A stretch of 5,130 nt of DNA from Propionibacteriales bacterium (GTDB lineage Bacteria; Actinomycetota; Actinomycetes; Propionibacteriales; Propionibacteriaceae): positions 1-5,130 of the forward strand of contig JAKDKP010000226.1 of assembly GCA_030453285.1 (NCBI GenBank), written 5' to 3'. Positions 1-5,130 of the stretch are shown piece by piece. Positions within the stretch are counted from its first letter, which is position 1. The number at the start of each line of letters is the position of its first letter. The notes under the pieces were generated by a model. That model was not told the origin of the DNA. It ran no database searches and saw only the letters and a list, made by a program, of their open reading frames with translations. A program made the position numbers and the translations under genes.

Positions 1-1856
1 GTCAACGTCCCCTTGGCCAGCGTCTCGTGGGTGGCGCGCAGCGCCAGTTGGCGGTTGGCGATCACCGCCGCGCGCTGCTCGACCGCGCCGGAGAGGTCTC
101 CGGCCTCGGCGGCCCGCACCATGGCCAGGGCATGCCGGCTGGCAGCACCCCACTGGGTGGCGGCGAGGATCCAGTCCTCGGCGTCGGCGCGGAAGCCCTG
201 ATTCGCCATCGGAGCCAAGGCCGTCCGCAGTGCCTCGATGTCGGCCAGGCGTCCATCGAGGGCCACCGGCGTCGTGGTGCCCTTGTCCAACTCGGCCCAG
301 AAGGCAGCCACGTCGGCACTCAACTCGGGGGCGTTGGGGTAGTCCGGGTCGTCCTGCCAGTTGTTGTTCAGATCGGCAAACGTCGTCAATGCCTTCTGCA
401 CAGCCTTATCGGGGCCGGCCATCTCGGCCAGCGCCGTTGCCATCGACTCTTCGGCGTCGTACGCCGGCGGGTTCCACGCGTAGTCGGCGTAGTTGGCGAT
501 CGTCGGCAGGGATGCGTACGGCTGGATCATCGGGTTGGAGGTGAAGCCGAGCAGTTGGGTGTGCAGTTGCGGATCGCGTTTGCGCACCGATCCGAGGAAG
601 AGGCGATCTTGGGCGAAGTCGTTCACCGGATAGTTGTCCCAGATCGAGATCTCACGCGGGTCGGCGGTCGTCCCGTACGAGGTCCGCGCCCGGGTGGCTG
701 AATCGAGGGTGATCTCGTGCGAGACGACCTTCTCGCCGGTCCACTGCACCAGGATGTCGCTGTCCATCTCGGCACCGAGTGCGGTCTTGTACGGCGTCGG
801 GCCCGACCCGGTGTAGCTGGTGGGGACCATGTGCAGCGGGTTCACCTCAGGCGTGGGCTGGATGAACTCCTCGTTGACCCGATTGAGGTAGCCCGCCTGG
901 GCCTTGGCCAGCGCCACCATCGGTTCGCCGGGGTAGGCGTCCTTGTCGGCCTGGCAGGTGAGGGTCTTTCCGATGTCGTCCAGGGCGATGTAGAAGTCGC
1001 GGACGCCGAGCTCGTAGAGGGAAGCAAACTTGGCCTTGGTGGCGGCGAGATCGTCGGCGCTGGTGTAGCACAGATCGTTGCCCGGGGACAGCGCGAAGAC
1101 GAAGTCGACCTGGTTGGCCTTCGCGGTGGTGATCAACTCCTGCAGTTGGGCCAAATCGTCACCGGTGTACGGTTCGCGCCACCTCTTGCGGAGCAGTTCG
1201 TCGTCCTTCGGGGTGTAGATGTAGGTGTTCATCTTGTGCTCGCCATAGAACGCCAGTTGATCGAGACGAGCCTGGTGGGACCACGGGAACCCGTAGAACC
1301 CCTCCACGACACCACGGATCGACATCAGCGGCGCATCCTCGACCGTGGCGGCGGCAACCTTGGTGCCGGTGATCAACTGGCGCAGGGTCTGCACGGCGTA
1401 GAAGACGCCGCGCTGGTCATGACCGGCCAGCAGCACCACCTTGCGCCGACCGTCGGTGGTGGGGTGCACGACGTATCCCTCATCGGTGGCCAGCGACTCA
1501 CTGTCGGCCAGGCCGGCCGCCGCTGCCAGACGCTGCACCTGCGCATCCTCGGAGGTCCCCAGGACGACGACGGTGCCGCCTGCCGGCAGTGGCTGGGCGG
1601 GGGAGACCACGCGGACCTGGGAACGAGTCCGGGTCAGCATCTCGCGCAGCGCGGCGACGGCAGTGGGATGCGCCTGCTCGTCGGCGACCACCGTGACGCG
1701 GCCACGCAGGTCGATCTCCGTCGTCCGGTCGGTACTCACTCTCGTCGGGGTGGGATGGATCGCCGGCACAGGTGGTGCGGCTGCGGCCGAACCGGGCACG
1801 AAGACGATGGTCAACATCAAGCAGCCACCCAGCAGGGCGGCGACAGGGACACGCAT
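1..1856 (-). CDS. Secreted GH84 beta-N-acetylglucosaminidase (hyaluronidase/O-GlcNAcase family), 3' end outside window
   Basis: Open for 618 codons from ATG at 1856 to the window edge, with no stop, so the C-terminus is missing. Seen: residues 1-27 look like a Sec signal peptide (Arg2, hydrophobic core, SAAAA before PP). Residues about 37-170 fit the N-terminal alpha/beta domain that precedes the barrel in this family. The catalytic barrel begins at RGVVEGFYGFPWSHQ (181-195), followed by NTYIYTPKDD (210-219), FYIALDDIG (288-296) and WDNYPVND (406-413). From about 470 the sequence is Ala-rich and probably helical. Family knowledge: GH84 enzymes use substrate-assisted retaining catalysis with an Asp-Asp pair. 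By comparison with Clostridium perfringens NagJ, Asp293/Asp294 would be that pair, and Lys217, Tyr348, Trp406, Asn408, Asp413 and Asn441 the substrate-binding residues; all are present. Inference: an active extracellular enzyme removing terminal beta-GlcNAc from glycans. The exact substrate, and whether carbohydrate-binding modules follow, cannot be seen. A Shine-Dalgarno sequence 7 nt upstream supports the start. Confidence 0.93.
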   Translation of the reverse strand, partial: MRVPVAALLGGCLMLTIVFVPGSAAAAPPVPAIHPTPTRVSTDRTTEIDLRGRVTVVADEQAHPTAVAALREMLTRTRSQVRVVSPAQPLPAGGTVVVLGTSEDAQVQRLAAAAGLADSESLATDEGYVVHPTTDGRRKVVLLAGHDQRGVFYAVQTLRQLITGTKVAAATVEDAPLMSIRGVVEGFYGFPWSHQARLDQLAFYGEHKMNTYIYTPKDDELLRKRWREPYTGDDLAQLQELITTAKANQVDFVFALSPGNDLCYTSADDLAATKAKFASLYELGVRDFYIALDDIGKTLTCQADKDAYPGEPMVALAKAQAGYLNRVNEEFIQPTPEVNPLHMVPTSYTGSGPTPYKTALGAEMDSDILVQWTGEKVVSHEITLDSATRARTSYGTTADPREISIWDNYPVNDFAQDRLFLGSVRKRDPQLHTQLLGFTSNPMIQPYASLPTIANYADYAWNPPAYDAEESMATALAEMAGPDKAVQKALTTFADLNNNWQDDPDYPNAPELSADVAAFWAELDKGTTTPVALDGRLADIEALRTALAPMANQGFRADAEDWILAATQWGAASRHALAMVRAAEAGDLSGAVEQRAAVIANRQLALRATHETLAKGTL

Positions 1857-1863
1857 GCGGGGA

Positions 1864-1869
1864 CCTCTC
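1864..1869 (-). promoter_or_regulatory. Ribosome binding site of the GH84 gene
   Basis: GAGAGG on the minus strand lies 7 nt before the ATG at 1856. This is a good Shine-Dalgarno match at normal spacing, and together with the signal peptide that begins right at this codon it decides the start. Confidence 0.7.
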
Positions 1870-1884
1870 ACAGGGTATGCGTCG

Positions 1885-1910
1885 TTGAACCCTCTTGAAC
1901 CTACTCGTTC
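1885..1910. repeat. Three GAAC/GTTC half-sites in 10-bp phase, possible operator
   Basis: On the plus strand, TTGAACC occurs twice as a direct repeat (1885-1891 and 1895-1901). A third, inverted core GTTC lies at 1907-1910. The GAAC/GTTC cores at 1887-1890, 1897-1900 and 1907-1910 are spaced by exactly one helical turn. They cover the proposed -10 box and transcription start of the GH84 gene, where a repressor would block initiation. No regulator gene is visible in the window, so the binding protein is unknown and the operator role is inference. Confidence 0.35.
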
Positions 1911-1926
1911 GGGCCGCTCATGTCAG
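1898..1926 (-). promoter_or_regulatory. Candidate sigma-70-type promoter for the GH84 gene
   Basis: On the minus strand, CTGACA (1926-1921, five of six matches to TTGACA) is followed by exactly 17 nt and then TAGGTT (1903-1898, fitting the actinobacterial TANNNT -10 pattern). The predicted start of transcription is about 1890-1892, giving a leader of roughly 35 nt that includes the Shine-Dalgarno sequence. This suggests the GH84 gene has its own promoter rather than depending only on read-through from the acetyltransferase gene. It rests on motif match and spacing alone. Confidence 0.45.
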
Positions 1927-1933
1927 TGGCCCG
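1910..1933. repeat. Short GC-rich inverted repeat between the acetyltransferase and GH84 genes
   Basis: CGGGCC (1910-1915) and GGCCCG (1928-1933) can form a 6-bp stem with a 12-nt loop. There is no T-tract, and the loop holds the proposed -35 box of the GH84 promoter. It might be a weak terminator for the upstream three-gene unit, but it is a poor one and may have no function. Confidence 0.25.
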
Positions 1934-1959
1934 GCCGCTGGGTGGAAAAGCCGACTGGC

Positions 1960-2514
1960 TCAGTTGATCTTGGCGAGGGGAAAGAGTGAGACGTCGGGAT
2001 CGGCGGGCGGGAACGGATCGGTGACCAGTCGAGCCATCGTCCGGACGTCGAAACGTTCGGTGCCGTACCGCAGCTTCTGCCGCTCCAGCCCCTCAGGGAG
2101 GAATCCGGCCGCCTCGGCGACCGCACCGGAGGCGGGATTGTTCGTCCGGTGCCCCAGTTCGAGCCGAAACAGACCAAGATCACTCAGTGCCCAGTTCGCC
2201 ACGGCGACCAGGCTGCGCCGGACCAGGCCCTGACCGCGCACCGTCGCCGAGGAGAAGTAGGACACCCAACCGGTGTCGTTGCGTCGCTCGATGTGCCCGA
2301 TGCCGACATTGCCCACGCAGTGGTCGTCCACGACAATCGCGAACGCCTTGCTCGGCTCGGTGAACGCCAGCATCGAATCCAGACATTCACGCGCCTGAGC
2401 GAGGGTGCGGACCGCCACCGGGTACTGCGTGTGAAGATCATCACTGGCTCGGAAGATGGCGATCAGATCCTCAAGATCACCATTCTCCCACGGCCGCAGC
2501 AGGACGGTGGTCAT
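1960..2514 (-). CDS. GNAT-family N-acetyltransferase, RimJ/RimL-like
   Basis: A 184-residue protein, the normal size for a single-domain GNAT. Seen: the N-terminal strand LLRPWENGDLEDL (5-17), typical of the RimJ/RimL branch; the central strands FAIVVDDHCVGNVGIGHI (58-75); the acetyl-CoA pyrophosphate-binding loop VRGQGLVRRSL (92-102); and the motif B region with NNPAS (125-129) and AEAAGF (133-138). Family knowledge: these enzymes move an acetyl group from acetyl-CoA to an amine, often a protein N-terminus, an amino acid or a small molecule. The substrate cannot be read from the sequence. The start ATG overlaps the stop of the dehydrogenase gene by 4 nt (ATGA, 2511-2514), and GGAG lies 5 nt upstream (2523-2520), so translational coupling is likely. 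It is the last gene of the three-gene unit. The tail after about 165 is Pro/Asp-rich with no recognised motif. Confidence 0.88.
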   Translation of the reverse strand: MTTVLLRPWENGDLEDLIAIFRASDDLHTQYPVAVRTLAQARECLDSMLAFTEPSKAFAIVVDDHCVGNVGIGHIERRNDTGWVSYFSSATVRGQGLVRRSLVAVANWALSDLGLFRLELGHRTNNPASGAVAEAAGFLPEGLERQKLRYGTERFDVRTMARLVTDPFPPADPDVSLFPLAKIN

Positions 2515-3674
2515 GCGCGCTCCAACTTGATCATCAGCAGCCTGTCATCACCGTCGGCGGCTTCGCCCCGGCCATCGGTGTTGGAGGTGGCCACCAGGAT
2601 CCCGTCCTGGTAGGCGAGCACGCCCCGCAGCCGACCGCGATCGGTGACGGTGGCGACGGGGTCTCCGGTCCGCTCACCCGACAACGGAATCTGCCAGAGC
2701 CGCTCGCCGCGCAAACCGCCCATCCACAACGAACCCGCTGCAAACGCCAGCCCGGACGGGGAGTTGTCGCTGGTGGCCCAGACCCGCTCCGGGTTGATCA
2801 TGCCGTCGATCGTGCTGGCATCTCCCTCGATGGCGGGCCACCCGTAGTTGCCGCCGGCGGTGATCAGGTTGAGCTCGTCGAAAGTCTGGTCACCGAACTC
2901 ACTGGCCCACAGCCGGCCGTCGTCGTCGAAGGCGAGACCCTGGACATTGCGGTGACCGTACGAGAAGACCTCATTGCCGTACGGGTTGCCCGGCGCCGGT
3001 TTCCCCTCGATCGTCAGACGCAGGATCTTGCCGGCCAGGGATCGCTTGTCCTGGGCGTCCTGGCGCACCGAGGCATCCCCGGTGGAGGCGTACAGGAAGC
3101 CGTCGGGTCCCATGATCAACTGCCCCCCGTTGTGGTTGCCGCTGACCGGGATGCCGTCCAACAAGACTTTCTCGGTGCCGATCGAGGTGCCGTCGAAGCC
3201 GTACGAGACGATGCGGTTGTCGTCACCAGTGGAGAGGTGGACGAACAGGGTCCGCTCATCGGCACTGAGGGCCAGACCCAGCAGGCCGCCCTCACCGCGA
3301 GCGGCAACACCGGGGACCCGGCCGACCTCGACCGTCCGGCCACGGGTGACCTTCTTGATCATGGCGGTGTCCCGCTCACTGACCAGCACCGAACCGTCGG
3401 TCATCTGCACCATTCCCCAGGGGGTGGTCAGGTCGGTCACGAAGTCGGTGGGTGTGCCCGGACTGGCCGTGCCTGCCGGCGAGGCACTGGGGGTGCCTGC
3501 CGGCGAGGCACGGGGGGGGGAGGCGCCAGGAGTCGAGGCAGGGGCGGTCGAGGAGTCGGGAACGGGGGAGAGGCTCGATGGCGCCGGGTCGGTCGTGGTC
3601 GGATTCGGCGTGCAGCCGGACAGGATCAGTGCCACGGTGATCGCACCGATGACCGTGCCCCGGGCCGAGATCAT
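2511..3674 (-). CDS. Lipoprotein of the PQQ-dependent sugar dehydrogenase (GSDH, glucose/sorbosone dehydrogenase) family
   Basis: 387 residues. Seen: a lipoprotein signal peptide with Arg5, a hydrophobic stretch 8-18 and lipobox LSGC (18-21), so Cys21 should be lipidated and the protein anchored outside the membrane. Residues 22-75 are a Ser/Pro/Thr/Ala linker with SPAGT repeated twice. A beta-propeller domain of about 78-387 carries the family motifs TTPWGM (83-88), GEGGLLGLALS (127-137), GNHNGGQL (179-186), YGHRNVQGLAF (239-249), DELNLI (266-271), GGNYGWP (274-280), PSGLAF (306-311) and TSNTDGRG (363-370). Family knowledge: soluble aldose dehydrogenases of this fold oxidise sugars using PQQ and calcium; His181 would be the catalytic base. 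Inference: sugar oxidation at the cell surface. Many actinobacterial members are uncharacterised and no PQQ synthesis genes are in view, so cofactor use is unproven. The start lies 2 nt after the upstream stop with no clear Shine-Dalgarno, pointing to re-initiation. GTG at codon 8 is a weaker alternative because it loses Arg5. Confidence 0.9.
   Translation of the reverse strand: MISARGTVIGAITVALILSGCTPNPTTTDPAPSSLSPVPDSSTAPASTPGASPPRASPAGTPSASPAGTASPGTPTDFVTDLTTPWGMVQMTDGSVLVSERDTAMIKKVTRGRTVEVGRVPGVAARGEGGLLGLALSADERTLFVHLSTGDDNRIVSYGFDGTSIGTEKVLLDGIPVSGNHNGGQLIMGPDGFLYASTGDASVRQDAQDKRSLAGKILRLTIEGKPAPGNPYGNEVFSYGHRNVQGLAFDDDGRLWASEFGDQTFDELNLITAGGNYGWPAIEGDASTIDGMINPERVWATSDNSPSGLAFAAGSLWMGGLRGERLWQIPLSGERTGDPVATVTDRGRLRGVLAYQDGILVATSNTDGRGEAADGDDRLLMIKLERA
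3469..3511. repeat. Tandem 19-nt repeat within the lipoprotein linker
   Basis: The 19-mer GTGCCTGCCGGCGAGGCAC occurs exactly twice (3469-3487 and 3493-3511) with a period of 24 nt, which is eight codons. On the coding strand it encodes the repeated peptide SPAGT with neighbouring residues (57-71). Each copy is itself an inverted repeat, GTGCCT paired with AGGCAC around a GC-rich centre. Copy-number change would lengthen or shorten the linker in frame. Confidence 0.85.
3512..3520. repeat. Homopolymer of nine G (C9 on the coding strand) inside the lipoprotein gene
   Basis: Nine consecutive G on the plus strand encode part of Ser52-Pro53-Pro54-Arg55 of the lipoprotein on the minus strand. Loss of one C leads to a TGA at 3439-3437. 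Gain of one C opens a frame that ends near 3376. Either slip removes the whole propeller domain while leaving the lipidated N-terminus. The tract directly abuts the 19-nt repeat. Confidence 0.9.
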
Positions 3675-3676
3675 GA

Positions 3677-4342
3677 TCAGGATCGGCCGCGTCCGGCCAA
3701 GGCCGACACCGCGTCGGGTTCGCCGACCGAGCGCACGTCGGCCTGCTCGCGGCGCCCGAAGGCGTACAGCAGGAGCTCACTGGGGCGGCCGATCAGTGTG
3801 ACGGTCTCGCTGCCCGGCGCCACCCGCGCCGACTCCCCGGTCTCGACACCGGGCGCGGACTCGACAGCCGCTTCGGCGCGCTCCAGGACCACACCGACCG
3901 GGCTCGACCGGAAGAAGGCACGCCCGAGCAGCTTCATCCGTCGCCACATCCAGTCCTCGACCTCGGTGTCCAGCGGGCGAGGGGGCTGTGGCGCCGATCC
4001 GGCGCGACGGACGTCCTCGTGGTGCACGAAGTACTCCGTCGCGTTGGCCGGCTCGTCGACCCCCGGCAGGGAGAACAGCGAGAACCGATCCGGGCCGCTG
4101 GCGATCCGGCCGACCAGTTCCTCGTACGACCACCGAGCCTTGGCCTCGTTCATCCGACGTTCGGTCAGACTTGCCAGTGGCTTGGCCATGATGCCCGGGG
4201 CGCCCAGCGGATCGGACTCCCGGATCCACAGGTGGGCGGCCAGGTCGTGGGAGGTCCAGCCCTCGCACAGGGTGGGAGCATCGGGACCGACGACGAGCAG
4301 CAAATCGCACAGCTGGGCACGCTCGGACTTGGCAAAGGTCAT
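3677..4342 (-). CDS. TIGR03085-like metal-binding protein of the DinB/maleylpyruvate isomerase superfamily
   Basis: 221 residues from ATG at 4342. Seen: an N-terminal helical region with LCEGWTSHDLAAHLWIRE (25-42), the usual signature of the mycothiol-dependent maleylpyruvate isomerase N-terminal domain; NATEYFVHHEDVRRA (100-114); and a C-terminal GRPSELLLYAFGRR (185-198), also typical of this group. His37 with the ExxxH pair Glu103/His107 resembles the His-Glu-His metal site of mycothiol-dependent maleylpyruvate isomerase. Family knowledge: relatives are four-helix-bundle metalloproteins, some using mycothiol; the TIGR03085 branch is actinobacterial and has no defined reaction that I know. 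Inference: a cytosolic metal-dependent transferase, isomerase or thiol-stress protein. The frame stays open upstream to 4717, but that stretch is antisense to hisI and lacks family similarity, so the ATG beginning MTFAKSERAQL was chosen. GTG at 4360 is an alternative. No Shine-Dalgarno is seen; a -10 box 6 nt before the ATG suggests a leaderless transcript. First gene of the three-gene unit. Confidence 0.88.
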   Translation of the reverse strand: MTFAKSERAQLCDLLLVVGPDAPTLCEGWTSHDLAAHLWIRESDPLGAPGIMAKPLASLTERRMNEAKARWSYEELVGRIASGPDRFSLFSLPGVDEPANATEYFVHHEDVRRAGSAPQPPRPLDTEVEDWMWRRMKLLGRAFFRSSPVGVVLERAEAAVESAPGVETGESARVAPGSETVTLIGRPSELLLYAFGRREQADVRSVGEPDAVSALAGRGRS

Positions 4343-4348
4343 GGCCCG

Positions 4349-4377
4349 AGAATAGGTCACCGTGCGCAGGCTGGACA
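4349..4377 (-). promoter_or_regulatory. Candidate leaderless promoter of the three-gene minus-strand unit
   Basis: TATTCT (4354-4349) on the minus strand is a good -10 box and ends 6 nt before the ATG at 4342, so transcription would begin at or next to the A of the start codon. Exactly 17 nt upstream lies TGTCCA (4377-4372), a weak -35 with three of six matches. Leaderless mRNAs with this geometry are common in Actinomycetota, and the gene has no visible Shine-Dalgarno sequence, which fits. Confidence 0.5.
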
Positions 4378-4409
4378 CCGCTGCCCGGCCCGATGACCGG
4401 CAGGAGACA

Positions 4410-4424
4410 ATGGCGGAGACATGA
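4410..4424 (+). other. Possible four-codon upstream ORF (Met-Ala-Glu-Thr) overlapping the hisI start
   Basis: ATG at 4410 opens a four-codon frame whose TGA (4422-4424) overlaps the hisI ATG (4421-4423) as ATGA. AGGAG (4402-4406) lies only 3 nt before this small ORF, but 14 nt before hisI. A second purine-rich GCGGAG (4413-4418) is only 2 nt from the hisI ATG. Neither spacing is ideal, so hisI may be translated by re-initiation after the mini-ORF, or the arrangement may be chance. Confidence 0.2.
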
Positions 4425-4807
4425 ACACTCTCGATCCCGCCATCGCCGCCCGCCTCAAGCGCAACCCCGACGGCCTGGTGCCCGCCGTGGTCCAGGACCA
4501 GCACAGCCGAGCCGTGCTGATGCTGGCCTGGCTTGATGATCAGGCCTTGCACCAGACCCTGACCACCGGCCGCGCCACCTACTACTCGCGCAGCCGTCAG
4601 CGGACCTGGGTCAAGGGCGAAACCAGCGGGAACGTGCAGTGGGTGCACGAGGTGCGCCTCGACTGTGACGCCGACACCCTGCTGCTGGTCGTACGACAGG
4701 AAGGGCCTGCCTGCCACACCGGAACGACCACCTGCTTCGACGCCGACCGACTCGACGCCACCGTCACCGATCCGGCACGTGAGCCGGCGGGGGAGCAGAT
4801 GCGATGA
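4421..4807 (+). CDS. hisI: Phosphoribosyl-AMP cyclohydrolase HisI
   Basis: 128 residues, a normal length for the single-domain actinobacterial enzyme (not fused to the HisE pyrophosphohydrolase). It opens the adenine ring of phosphoribosyl-AMP to give ProFAR, the third step of histidine synthesis, in the cytosol. Seen: GLVPAVVQD (18-26), [12 protein letters not shown] (32-43), [20 protein letters not shown] (52-71), DCDAD (81-85) and [12 protein letters not shown] (95-106). Family knowledge: the enzyme is a zinc- and magnesium-dependent dimer. Cys82, Cys98 and Cys105 fit the zinc ligands, and Asp81, Asp83 and Asp85 the magnesium ligands; all are present. No in-frame start lies upstream before a TGA at 4394-4396, so ATG 4421 is the natural start even though its Shine-Dalgarno spacing is poor. 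It heads a plus-strand unit and overlaps trpE by 4 nt. The gene upstream is divergent, so hisF is not directly next to it here. Confidence 0.96.
   Translation: MNTLDPAIAARLKRNPDGLVPAVVQDQHSRAVLMLAWLDDQALHQTLTTGRATYYSRSRQRTWVKGETSGNVQWVHEVRLDCDADTLLLVVRQEGPACHTGTTTCFDADRLDATVTDPAREPAGEQMR
4789..4795 (+). promoter_or_regulatory. Ribosome binding site of trpE inside hisI
   Basis: GGGGGAG lies 8 nt before the ATG at 4804, within the last codons of hisI. The nearby ATG at 4799 reads into TGA two codons later, so this site serves the ATG at 4804. Confidence 0.65.
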
Positions 4808-5130
4808 CTGACCGCACCCTCGACATCAGCCCCACCCTCGACGAGTTCCGGGCCGCGGCCGCCATCCGCCGGGTGGTCAGCGTGTACCGGCGGCTGCTGG
4901 TCGACACCGAGACCGTTGTCGGGCTCACCGCCCGGTTGACCCGCCACCGCCCGGGCACGTTCTGCTTCGAGTCGGCCGAACGGGCCGGCGTCTGGTCACG
5001 TTGGTCCTTCATCGGAGTGAACTGTGCGGCCACGCTCTCCGAACGGGACGGGCGGGCACACTGGACCGGGAACGTCCCCTCCGGGCTGCCGACCGATGGG
5101 GATCCCCTGCAGGTGCTGGGCGAGGTTCTC
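4804..5130 (+). CDS. trpE: Anthranilate synthase component I TrpE, N-terminal 109 residues (3' end outside window)
   Basis: Open from ATG 4804 to the window edge; only the N-terminal part is present, of a protein that is usually about 500 residues. Seen: [32 protein letters not shown] as the typical actinobacterial start (positions 9-40), then [24 protein letters not shown] (49-72), which is the conserved region that holds the LLES-type motif. Family knowledge: TrpE converts chorismate to anthranilate using ammonia supplied by the TrpG glutaminase, and the N-terminal LLES region helps bind tryptophan for feedback inhibition. Here the motif reads CFES (54-57): Glu and Ser are kept, while the two leucines are Cys54 and Phe55. 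The catalytic chorismate-binding domain is not in view. The ATG overlaps the hisI stop by 4 nt, so the two are co-transcribed and probably translationally coupled. Confidence 0.94.
   Translation, partial: MTDRTLDISPTLDEFRAAAAIRRVVSVYRRLLVDTETVVGLTARLTRHRPGTFCFESAERAGVWSRWSFIGVNCAATLSERDGRAHWTGNVPSGLPTDGDPLQVLGEVL

Noticed and set aside
27..701. A 224-codon open frame on the plus strand
   Set aside because: It is opposite the C-terminal part of the GH84 reading frame, with low-complexity composition typical of antisense frames in GC-rich DNA.
1821..1832. LLGGC (residues 8-12 of the GH84 protein) as a lipobox
   Set aside because: The hydrophobic stretch before Cys12 is too short and hydrophobic residues continue after it to a normal signal peptidase I site near residue 27.
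1872..1877. TACCCT as a -10 box for the GH84 gene
   Set aside because: It fits TANNNT, but transcription would then begin inside the Shine-Dalgarno sequence. The CTGACA-17 nt-TAGGTT pair upstream fits better.
717..1898. A 393-codon open frame on the plus strand
   Set aside because: It is antisense to the GH84 gene, whose catalytic motifs are unambiguous on the other strand. The Gly/Val/Arg-rich translation has no recognisable family.
3669..3678. Perfect 10-nt palindrome GATCATGATC over the lipoprotein start codon
   Set aside because: It spans a stop-start junction made of TGA, TC and ATG, so it arises easily by chance. No second copy or promoter context supports an operator.
2952..4355. A 467-codon open frame on the plus strand
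   Set aside because: It is antisense to both the lipoprotein and the TIGR03085-like gene, is rich in Arg/Gly/Ser with no domain motif, and crosses the boundary between two real genes. It is a high-GC shadow.
4343..4717. N-terminal extension of the TIGR03085-like protein by 125 residues
   Set aside because: The stretch is antisense to hisI and shows no family similarity. The family signature begins just after the ATG at 4342, and a -10 box lies directly before that ATG.

Overview
The window is high-GC DNA with strong G/C third-position bias, short or overlapping gene junctions, and protein families typical of Actinomycetota (a TIGR03085-type protein, a hisI-trpE pair, a GSDH lipoprotein). A member of the Propionibacteriales is a reasonable guess, but the sequence does not fix the genus. 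I found no tRNA, rRNA, CRISPR array, insertion sequence, attachment site or replication origin.

Layout. Four genes read leftwards on the minus strand and two read rightwards on the plus strand. Positions 1-1856 (minus) hold a secreted GH84 beta-N-acetylglucosaminidase whose C-terminal end runs off the left edge. Positions 1857-1959 are its upstream region, with a Shine-Dalgarno sequence, a good candidate sigma-70-type promoter, and three GAAC/GTTC half-sites in exact 10-bp phase over the -10 box and start site. Positions 1960-4342 (minus) hold three tightly packed genes, in order of transcription: a TIGR03085/maleylpyruvate-isomerase-like metal protein, a PQQ-type sugar dehydrogenase-like lipoprotein, and a RimJ/RimL-like GNAT acetyltransferase. 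Their junctions are a 2-nt gap and a 4-nt ATGA overlap, so they are very probably co-transcribed. Positions 4343-4420 are a short divergent intergenic region. Positions 4421-5130 (plus) hold hisI and the first 109 codons of trpE, joined by another ATGA overlap.

How the genes work together. hisI and trpE are housekeeping amino-acid biosynthesis genes (histidine step 3; first committed step of tryptophan), and this pairing is common in actinobacteria. The three-gene minus unit has no obvious shared pathway. The GH84 enzyme would act outside the cell on beta-GlcNAc-containing glycans and seems to have its own promoter.

I see no convincing undescribed multi-gene system. The most useful leads are: a C9 homopolymer next to a hairpin-prone 19-nt tandem repeat in the lipoprotein linker (possible phase or length variation); the phased half-sites upstream of GH84; a likely leaderless promoter for the three-gene unit; a tiny four-codon ORF running into the hisI start codon; and a changed LLES motif in the tryptophan-binding region of TrpE.
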